Assembly (NCBI GenBank): GCA_902590295.1
Contig: CACIWH010000002.1
Span: 1-7,500, forward strand
Source: an uncultured Pelagibacteraceae bacterium
GTDB taxonomy: Bacteria; Pseudomonadota; Alphaproteobacteria; Pelagibacterales; Pelagibacteraceae
Direction: 5' to 3'
DNA: 7,500 nt
In this document: positions 1 to 5,686 of the stretch, in pieces
Layout: each line of letters opens with the position of its first letter
Numbering within the stretch: the first letter of the stretch is position 1
Notes under the pieces: model-generated
What the model saw: only the letters and a program-made list of their open reading frames with translations
What the model was told of the DNA's origin: nothing
Databases searched by the model: none
Program-made: the position numbers and the translations under genes

Positions 1-1222
1 AGACATAATCTCACCACCCTTTTTAAAAATATCTAAAACTATCCATAAACACAGATTTTTTCTCGCCAAAAAAGAGATTTTAGAAACTGGAAAAAATTAT
101 GATCAAGCCATTGGTGAGGTTAAATATTGTGCAACTTTATGGAGGTATGCTTCAAATATTCTCAAAAATTTGGATGGATTAAAAAATTTAGATAATAATC
201 ACAAAGGTATAATTAAATATGAACCCATGGGAATTGTAAGTTTAATAGTCCCATGGAATTTTCCACTAATTGTTACTAGTGAAAGATTGCCATTTATATT
301 AGCTGCAGGAAATGCAGTGATTATCAAGCCTAGTGAGTATGCTTCTCAATCGTTAATCCATTTGGTTAAAATTTTGCGCAAAGAAGGTTTTCCAAAAGGT
401 ATGATTAATTTGATTTTTGGAAAAGGAGAGAAAATAGGAAAAAATATTGTTAAAAATAGAAAAGTTAATATGATCTCTTTTACTGGCTCTACAAAAGTTG
501 GTAAAAAAATTATGAAATTATCATCGGAGTCAATTAAAAGATTGAGCTTAGAACTTGGAGGAAAGAACCCAATTATAATATTTGAAGATGCAAATATATT
601 TAATGCTATTAAAATTGTAATAAAAAGTTTCACTTTGAATGCTGGCCAGTGTTGTGTGGGAACAAGTAAGTTGTTAATACATAATAAAATAAAAAAAAAA
701 TTTATAAAAATTTTATTAAATGAATTAAAAAAAATAAAATCTTTTAAAAAATTATACGGGCCTATTTCAAATACTTTACAGAAAAAAAAGTTGAAAAAAT
801 TTTTGAATAATAAAAAATTAAATAAAAAACATATAATATTTGGTAAAGCACATTTTGAAAACAAAGATTTTTTGAGCCCAATTATTTTTCTAGATTTACC
901 ATTAAACCATGAATTGATTGAAAATGAAATTTTTGGTCCAATACTTACTATAAACTCTTTTAATAATTATTCTGATGCGGTGAATATTTCTAACAAAACA
1001 TCCTACGGTTTATCAGCGGTTATATGTGGTAAAAACCAAAAAAGGAATTTGGACATTGCTAATAAATTAGAGGCCGGAAGAGTATGGATTAATGAAGATA
1101 TTTCACATAATTATGCGTGCCTTCCAGTAGGTGGTTTTAAAGAGTCAGGCTTGGGAAAAGAGTGTGGAGAAGATGCAATAAAAAGATACTCAGAAATAAA
1201 ATCTATTATATTAAACAAATGA
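1..1222 (+). CDS. Aldehyde dehydrogenase (NAD(P)-dependent ALDH superfamily), 5' end outside the window
   Basis: Oxidises an aldehyde to a carboxylic acid with NAD(P)+ in the cytoplasm; the substrate cannot be read from sequence. The frame is open from the first full codon at position 2, giving 406 visible codons. The stretch before the TTG at 170 is good ALDH sequence (ETGK near residue 29, then GEVKY), so 170 is not the real start and about 60-80 N-terminal residues lie upstream. Landmarks: PWNFP at 251-265 with the oxyanion-hole Asn; FTGSTKVG, the NAD-binding GSTxxG loop; LELGGKNP with the general-base Glu at 551-553; GQCC with the catalytic Cys at 653-655; ENEIFGP; and the C-terminal GGFKESGLGKE block. 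All key residues are present. The loop before YGPIS looks several residues shorter than usual and is Lys-rich. The stop overlaps the next gene's ATG (ATGA, 1219-1222). Family assignment is very secure; a role in making an acyl precursor for the downstream carrier protein is inference from context. Confidence 0.95.
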   Translation, partial: DIISPPFLKISKTIHKHRFFLAKKEILETGKNYDQAIGEVKYCATLWRYASNILKNLDGLKNLDNNHKGIIKYEPMGIVSLIVPWNFPLIVTSERLPFILAAGNAVIIKPSEYASQSLIHLVKILRKEGFPKGMINLIFGKGEKIGKNIVKNRKVNMISFTGSTKVGKKIMKLSSESIKRLSLELGGKNPIIIFEDANIFNAIKIVIKSFTLNAGQCCVGTSKLLIHNKIKKKFIKILLNELKKIKSFKKLYGPISNTLQKKKLKKFLNNKKLNKKHIIFGKAHFENKDFLSPIIFLDLPLNHELIENEIFGPILTINSFNNYSDAVNISNKTSYGLSAVICGKNQKRNLDIANKLEAGRVWINEDISHNYACLPVGGFKESGLGKECGEDAIKRYSEIKSIILNK

Positions 1223-1452
1223 AAAAAATTGATATAGAAAAAAAAATAATTTATTGGTTTAAAATAAATAAAAAAAAAATCACAAAAAAAAATTTTCTTG
1301 AGGAAGGATTGTTAGATTCTTTCGATATGATAAGTTTAATTTCTTACATTGAAAATGATCTGAATGTAAAATTTAAGCCTACTGACTTCCAAAAAAGAAA
1401 TTTTGCGACAATAAAAAACCTAGTAGATTTAGTAAAAAAATATAGTGTTTGA
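1219..1452 (+). CDS. Acyl carrier protein (phosphopantetheine-binding), 77 aa
   Basis: Small carrier protein expected to hold an acyl group as a thioester on 4'-phosphopantetheine. The attachment motif LLDSFDMISL is clear, with Ser34 (codon 1318-1320) in the standard DS[LF] setting. It is followed by an acidic helix II (YIENDLNVKF) and the closing helix (TIKNLVDLV). The 77-residue length is normal for an ACP. The ATG at 1219 was chosen because it forms a 4-base ATGA overlap with the dehydrogenase stop and starts at the first ACP helix; an in-frame start at 1162 would add 19 residues from inside the upstream gene. The protein is unusually basic, with about 16 Lys and 1 Arg against about 10 Asp/Glu, concentrated in residues 2-24; ordinary fatty-acid ACPs are strongly acidic. 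It is unlikely to be the housekeeping AcpP and more likely a dedicated carrier for the acyltransferase that follows. It could instead be a peptidyl-type carrier holding an amino acid. Confidence 0.9.
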   Translation: MKKIDIEKKIIYWFKINKKKITKKNFLEEGLLDSFDMISLISYIENDLNVKFKPTDFQKRNFATIKNLVDLVKKYSV

Positions 1453-2191
1453 TTATAGTAGAAATGATATTAAAAAAACCTTAAAAAAATTAGGTTTAAA
1501 AAAAAACGATCTTGTATTTTGTCATTCCAATGTTGGGTATTTTGGAAAAATGAAAAACACAAAATCAAAAGACAAACTATGTTCAATTTTTTTTAATGAA
1601 ATAAATAAGATAATAGGTAGTAAAGGAACTTTTATAGTTCCAACCTTTACCTATAGTTTTTTCGAAAAAAAAAATTTTACCATTAATTCTAAGTCAAAAA
1701 TGGGTATTTTTTCTGAATGGTTTAGAAAGAAAAAAGGAGCTATAAGAAGTTTAGATCCAAATTTTTCAATTTGTGCTTATGGCAGGAATAAACACTATTT
1801 TACAACACTTCCAGAAAAAAATACTTATTCGGCTTTATCTTTTTTTGGTAAATTTCACAATTTTAATGGAAAAATTCTTAATTTAAATTTTCCCGGTACT
1901 ACACTAATCCATTACTATGAAAAATTAATTGATATAAATTATAGATTTGAAAAAACTTTTAAAGGAAACGTAAATAATAAAAAAGAATCTTGGACTGTCT
2001 ACAGTAGATACTATAAAAAAGGTTATGAACATAATCCCTTTAAAATTATGGAAATACTAAGAAGAAGAAAAAAAAATAATTTTGCCAGATTAGGAAAAGG
2101 AGAGATTTTTTTAATTGAAAGTAAGATTTTGTTTAAATTGATAAGAAAAGAGTTGAGAAAAGATAAAAATTTACTCATTGAAAAATTATAG
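1445..2191 (+). CDS. AAC(3)-fold N-acyltransferase (Antibiotic_NAT family), probably amino-sugar modifying
   Basis: A 248-residue member of the family named for aminoglycoside 3-N-acetyltransferases, near the usual 250-280. Members move an acyl group from CoA, or possibly a carrier protein, to an amine. Visible landmarks: an N-terminal YSRNDIKKTLKKLG helix and DLVFCHSNVGYFG; GTFIVPTFTYSF (61-72); MGIFSEWFR (86-94); SLDPNFSICAYG (102-113), where drug-modifying relatives usually have a His-Pro-x-His-Ser version; NGKILNLNFPG (141-151); and TLIHYYE, with the conserved His156 and Glu159 of the active-site region, leading to YRF. The GTG at 1445 is the start that fits the family's N-terminus and overlaps the ACP by 8 bases; no Shine-Dalgarno motif is seen. 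Its place directly after an ACP and near pseI points to N-acylation of a glycan sugar rather than drug resistance. I recall AAC(3)-like genes beside ACP genes in the Campylobacter flagellin glycosylation region, which would be a parallel. The substrate is inference. Confidence 0.88.
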   Translation: MFDYSRNDIKKTLKKLGLKKNDLVFCHSNVGYFGKMKNTKSKDKLCSIFFNEINKIIGSKGTFIVPTFTYSFFEKKNFTINSKSKMGIFSEWFRKKKGAIRSLDPNFSICAYGRNKHYFTTLPEKNTYSALSFFGKFHNFNGKILNLNFPGTTLIHYYEKLIDINYRFEKTFKGNVNNKKESWTVYSRYYKKGYEHNPFKIMEILRRRKKNNFARLGKGEIFLIESKILFKLIRKELRKDKNLLIEKL

Positions 2192-2703
2192 TGCTAAAAA
2201 AAGGCAATCAATACGATATAACTTTTAAAAATTTTGAAAAAGAAGATATAAATGAAGATTATCTTTCTTGGCTTAATAACAAAAGACTTTTAAAATATTC
2301 ACAACAAAAAAAAATTAATTACAATTACCAAAAAGCAGTTCGTTATTTGGATTTTATAAAAAAAAATAAATCTTTATTCAAAAAAATTATTTTAAAAAAA
2401 AATAAACTATTTATAGGAACTATTACTGCTCATTTTAATTTTAAAAAAAATGAAGCTGATATTGGTATTCTAATTGGAAATAGCAAATATCGTAAAAAAG
2501 GTCTTGCGCTTCAATCATGGCTTAAAATGATAAAATATCTCTTTAGATATAAAAACATAAAAAAGATAACTGGAGGTGCAAGAAAGCAAAATAAACCAAT
2601 GATTAAAATATTTAAAAAATCTGGAATGAGAATAATAAATCAAAAAAAAAATTTTTATAACAAAGCTCAGAAATATGTTAAATTTCAAATAAAAAAAAAC
2701 TAG
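2191..2703 (+). CDS. GNAT-family N-acetyltransferase (RimJ/RimL type)
   Basis: A 170-residue GNAT enzyme expected to transfer acetyl from acetyl-CoA to an amine. The N-terminus ITFKNFEKEDINEDYLSWLNN has the look of RimJ/RimL-like sugar acetyltransferases (a D-YLxWLNxx pattern). The core strand IGTITAHF (75-82) is followed by ADIGILIG (89-96) and the acetyl-CoA pyrophosphate loop YRKKGLA (100-106, the Q/RxxGxA motif). The late motif N134..MIKIFKKSGM (to 146) is the usual GNAT alpha-4 region. The GTG start at 2191 shares one base with the preceding TAG (TAGTG), so translation is probably coupled. The TAG stop at 2701-2703 overlaps the stop of the opposite-strand gene. Placed just upstream of pseI, it could be the PseH-type acetyltransferase that adds the 4-N-acetyl group in pseudaminic acid synthesis. 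Overall similarity to PseH is not evident by eye, so no symbol is given; a protein or other sugar acetyltransferase is possible. Confidence 0.88.
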   Translation: MLKKGNQYDITFKNFEKEDINEDYLSWLNNKRLLKYSQQKKINYNYQKAVRYLDFIKKNKSLFKKIILKKNKLFIGTITAHFNFKKNEADIGILIGNSKYRKKGLALQSWLKMIKYLFRYKNIKKITGGARKQNKPMIKIFKKSGMRIINQKKNFYNKAQKYVKFQIKKN

Positions 2704-2894
2704 TTGCTCGAAGTAAGCTTAGACACTAAATTTGAAATTTTTTTATCATCTGAATTAATTTTTTTCATTATTTTTTTTGTTTCATTAGGTGCATATTTAA
2801 TAGCGACTTTTAAAATATTCATCCAATTCTTATTATTTCGAGATCTAACTTTTTGAATTTCGTTTACAATATTTATTTTTTTGTTTATTTTCAC
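2700..2894 (-). CDS. Small conserved-looking hypothetical protein, 64 aa
   Basis: Reads leftward from a GTG at 2894 to a TAG at 2702-2700. I do not recognise a named family. The product is soluble, basic and helical-looking. It has a central NNKNWMNILKVAIKYAP segment (20-36) with Trp23, Met24 and Pro36 in an amphipathic setting, then KKIMKKINSDDKKISNLVSKL (from 40) in a heptad-like hydrophobic pattern. There is no signal peptide or membrane segment. Three things support a real gene: it fills the only + strand gap between the GNAT and pseI genes, its stop overlaps the GNAT stop by exactly four bases (CTAG), and the sequence is ordered rather than shadow-like. I have an uncertain recollection of similar 60-70-residue proteins with an NNxxWM motif among sugar-biosynthesis genes of marine bacteria. 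The start is uncertain: the frame is open further upstream without a better start codon, and there is no Shine-Dalgarno motif. Confidence 0.6.
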   Translation of the reverse strand: MKINKKINIVNEIQKVRSRNNKNWMNILKVAIKYAPNETKKIMKKINSDDKKISNLVSKLTSSN

Positions 2895-2919
2895 AAATAT
2901 AACAATACCAAATTCTGTT

Positions 2920-3954
2920 ATGATTAGAATAAATAAAAGTTTAATTTTTTCAAATAAAAGAAGGCCTATGATTATTGCTGAAATATCTGCAAACCATTGT
3001 GGAGAAAAAAAACAATTTCTAAAACTAATTGAAAAAGCTCATGCAAGTGGAGCGGATGCAGTAAAAATTCAAAGTTATGAGCCTGAGGACATAACAATTA
3101 AATCAAAAAATAAAAAATTTAAAATTAAAGATGGTATTTGGAAAGGAAAATATCTTTGGGATTTATACGTTAAAACGCAAACGCCTTTTAGGTGGCATAA
3201 AGATGCTTTTAATTTAGCAAGAAGAAAGAAAATAAATCTTTTTAGCACACCCTTTAGCTTAAGGGCCGTTGATTTGTTAGAAAAAAATAAAGTAAAATTT
3301 TATAAAATTGCTTCTTTAGAAAATGATGACGAAATGTTAATTAAAAAAATTGCTAAAACTAAAAAACCTATTATAATTTCAACTGGTGCTTCAAGTTTTG
3401 AGGTTATAAAAAAAAGTCTCAAAATAATAAATAAATTTCATAATAAGGTTATAATACTTCATTGTGTATCCAATTATCCAACTTCAATTGAAAATGCTAA
3501 TCTCAATAGAATATCAAAAATTAAAAAAATCTTTAAAAATAATTTAGTAGGAATATCAGATCACACGAACGATATAGATACATCATTGGCATCAGTTTCA
3601 CTGGGCATTGTCGCTATTGAGAAACATTTTAAACTGGGAAATACTAAATCAGAGGACTCTAAATTTTCAATTAATCCAGAAAAACTTAGAAAACTTAGAG
3701 ATAAAAGTGAGTTATATTTTAAAGCACTTGGTAATACAAAAAAATTAAAAAAAGAAAATTTTTTTTCGAGTCACAAAAGATCTTTATTTGCAAAAGAAAA
3801 AATATTAAAGAATCAAAAATTATCGCATAACAATCTTGTATCTTTGAGGCCTTTAATTGGAGTAAAATCTTCTGATATTCAAAAGGTTTTAAATAAAAAA
3901 GCTAAACGTGATATTAAAAAAAATTTTCCAATATATTTTAAAGACTTATACTAA
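2920..3954 (+). CDS. pseI: Pseudaminic acid synthase (NeuB/PseI family)
   Basis: Condenses a six-carbon 2,4-diacetamido sugar with phosphoenolpyruvate to give a nine-carbon nonulosonic acid in the cytoplasm. The 344-residue product has the NeuB-type TIM barrel (about 1-275) and a C-terminal SAF (antifreeze-like) domain (about 284-344). Motifs: PMIIAEISANHCG (16-28), KIQSY (49-53), FSTPF (108-112), KIASLEN (129-135), STGA (154-157), SDHT with His215, and EKHF with His236. Those numbers equal the two metal-binding His of meningococcal NeuB as I remember them. WKGKYLWDLY followed by TPFRWH (74-93) is a signature of PseI rather than of NeuB or LegI. The SAF domain keeps Arg310. The GG usually seen just before DSxFS is SE here. 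The ATG at 2920 was preferred over a TTG at 2881, which would add 13 residues unlike the family and overlap the opposite-strand gene. The stop overlaps the convergent carbamoyltransferase stop by four bases. Confidence 0.9.
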   Translation: MIRINKSLIFSNKRRPMIIAEISANHCGEKKQFLKLIEKAHASGADAVKIQSYEPEDITIKSKNKKFKIKDGIWKGKYLWDLYVKTQTPFRWHKDAFNLARRKKINLFSTPFSLRAVDLLEKNKVKFYKIASLENDDEMLIKKIAKTKKPIIISTGASSFEVIKKSLKIINKFHNKVIILHCVSNYPTSIENANLNRISKIKKIFKNNLVGISDHTNDIDTSLASVSLGIVAIEKHFKLGNTKSEDSKFSINPEKLRKLRDKSELYFKALGNTKKLKKENFFSSHKRSLFAKEKILKNQKLSHNNLVSLRPLIGVKSSDIQKVLNKKAKRDIKKNFPIYFKDLY

Positions 3955-5642
3955 TCTTTAAATATAAGGTAATTACCAATATATAATCCATCAATTCTGC
4001 TATCTAAAAAACCTCTTACTGCATCATGGGGTGAATAAACTATAGGTTCTTCGTGCATATTAAAACTTGTATTAATCAAATTTGGTATTTTTGATATCGA
4101 AAAATAACTAATCAATATTTCATATAACTTTTTATTTTCTTTCCTATAAATAATTTGCGGTCTTGCAGTGCCATCAATATGTATTGCCGCTGGAGAAAGC
4201 CGCTTCATTTTTTTTGAACAGTCAAGAGTAATAGTCATATATTTGCTTGCTTTTATATTTTTACGTGAGCTAATATACATCTCATTAAATTTTTTGGATA
4301 AAGTTATTGGCGCGAATGGCATAAATTCAGTTCTTTTAAGTTTTCTGTTGAGTGTTTTATTTATTTTTGGATCCGTGGCCCTGCTTAGAATGCTTCTATT
4401 TCCAAGTGCTCTGGGGCCAAATTCCATCCTTCCATCAAATAATGCAATAACATGACCTTCGTGCAATTTTTTTGCAACAATTTTATTATTACCCGGGCCT
4501 TTATAATACTTTAAATTAAATTTTTTGATTGTGCTATAAATTTCAGAGTCGCTAAATTTTTTCCCTAAATAAACATTGTTAATCTTTTTGATACTTTTGC
4601 CGGTATGTTTGTTATAAGATAGTGCTGCAGCTCCAACGCTTAATCCCCCATCTCCCATATTTGGAAATATATATACTTCTTTAATTTTTTTAATTTGACT
4701 TATTTTTTGATTTAATTTTACATTTGCAAAAACACCTCCAGCCAAAGCTAATTTATAATTTTGTTTGTTTATACTTTTTATATAAGACAAAACTACTTCC
4801 TCTAACCTTCTCTGAGCTGCTGCAGAAATATCTTCTCTACTAAAACCTTTTAATATTTTATTTAAATATTTATTCTCAAATAAAGGTAAAAAACCATCTT
4901 TAAAACCACCTTTGAAATTGTTATCTTTTTTATCAAAATAAATTAGCTTTTTAATTATTCTATAAGCTTTATTAGGATTTCCATAAGCGGCTAAACCTAA
5001 AACTTTTCCCTCGTGTCTTTGTGGTTTAAAACCTAAATATTTTGTTATTGATCCATAAAAATATCCTAGAGAATTCAATATAGAGGTACTTCTTAAAATC
5101 TTAAATTTATCATTTTTAAATTCAAATAGCTTACAGCTGGCCGAGTCTCCATAACCATCTATTGTCAAAACAACACAATTTTTCCATCCCGAGGTATGTG
5201 CAGCGGATGCAGCGTGACATAAATGATGGTCAAATATTTCAATTTTTCTTTTGTATTTTTTTTTGATTATCTCAATAATCTTTTTGTTTCTCGAATATGC
5301 TTTTTTTTCTTTAGTTTTCCTAAATCGAATTTTTTTAATTAAATAATTTTTATCTTTTGCTGATAATTTAGACGAGCTTACTTCATCAATAGCACTTTGA
5401 TATTCTTTGCATAATTTTTCGTCCAGAAATTTATAAGACGAAGTTCCATGAATTGATATAATATCAATATTTGAAAGGCTAAGATTGTTTTCTTTTAAGC
5501 AGTGTTTAAATGAACTAACTGGATTTCCATACCAGTTTTTAACTCTATTAAGTCTCTCTTCACTAATTGCAAATTTAAGTGTTCCATTGCTTACTAAACA
5601 AACCGAAGATTCACTTAGATAATTAATACCAAGGATATTCAT
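3951..5642 (-). CDS. O-carbamoyltransferase (NodU/CmcH/TobZ family)
   Basis: Transfers a carbamoyl group from carbamoyl phosphate to a hydroxyl, usually on a sugar; family members do this with ATP through a carbamoyl-adenylate. The 563 residues match the usual 550-600. The N-terminal Kae1-like domain starts at MNILGIN and has ISEERLNRVK (27-36), HHLCHAASAA (139-148, with the metal-binding His cluster), DGYGDSAS (162-169), SLGYFYGSIT (191-200), EGKVLGLAAYG (211-221), LAGGVFANVKLN (300-311) and NMGDGGLSVGAA (328-339). The C-terminal carbamoyltransferase domain has EFGPRALGNRSIL (407-419), MPFAP (441-445), NTSFN (524-528) and EPIV..P.DA (532-541). Every expected landmark is intact. It begins with ATG at 5642 and lies 44 bases after the membrane glycosyltransferase on the same strand, so the two are probably co-transcribed. 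The acceptor is not readable; a glycan sugar, perhaps the nonulosonate made by the neighbouring PseI, is inference. No Shine-Dalgarno motif is seen. Confidence 0.93.
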   Translation of the reverse strand: MNILGINYLSESSVCLVSNGTLKFAISEERLNRVKNWYGNPVSSFKHCLKENNLSLSNIDIISIHGTSSYKFLDEKLCKEYQSAIDEVSSSKLSAKDKNYLIKKIRFRKTKEKKAYSRNKKIIEIIKKKYKRKIEIFDHHLCHAASAAHTSGWKNCVVLTIDGYGDSASCKLFEFKNDKFKILRSTSILNSLGYFYGSITKYLGFKPQRHEGKVLGLAAYGNPNKAYRIIKKLIYFDKKDNNFKGGFKDGFLPLFENKYLNKILKGFSREDISAAAQRRLEEVVLSYIKSINKQNYKLALAGGVFANVKLNQKISQIKKIKEVYIFPNMGDGGLSVGAAALSYNKHTGKSIKKINNVYLGKKFSDSEIYSTIKKFNLKYYKGPGNNKIVAKKLHEGHVIALFDGRMEFGPRALGNRSILSRATDPKINKTLNRKLKRTEFMPFAPITLSKKFNEMYISSRKNIKASKYMTITLDCSKKMKRLSPAAIHIDGTARPQIIYRKENKKLYEILISYFSISKIPNLINTSFNMHEEPIVYSPHDAVRGFLDSRIDGLYIGNYLIFKD

Positions 5643-5686
5643 CTAAAATTTATAAACTCATAAAGTATTATCACAAAATTTTTATA

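Noticed and set aside
346..864. Open frame of 172 codons on the - strand
   Set aside because: It lies wholly inside the dehydrogenase gene in antisense. Its Phe/Leu-rich translation is what the reverse complement of Lys/Asn-rich coding sequence gives, with no family motif.
1162..1218. Longer N-terminus for the carrier protein
   Set aside because: These 19 codons overlap the conserved end of the dehydrogenase in another frame and do not resemble an ACP; the ATG at 1219 gives the normal length and a standard ATGA overlap.
2898..2903. TATAAC hexamer upstream of pseI as a -10 box
   Set aside because: No -35 element at proper spacing (the nearest TTTACA at 2863-2868 is about 29 bases away), and such hexamers are common in this base composition.
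2881..2919. TTG-initiated extension of the synthase
   Set aside because: It adds 13 residues not seen in the family and overlaps the opposite-strand gene. The ATG at 2920 places the two metal-binding His at the expected 215 and 236.
4168..4455. Open frame of 95 codons on the + strand
   Set aside because: Antisense to the conserved EFGPRALGNRS and MPFAP region of the carbamoyltransferase, whose intact motifs explain the sequence.
5643..5686. Possible terminator or promoter between the glycosyltransferase and carbamoyltransferase genes
   Set aside because: Forty-four AT-rich bases with no GC-containing hairpin followed by a T run and no clear promoter; treated as a plain spacer within a leftward operon.
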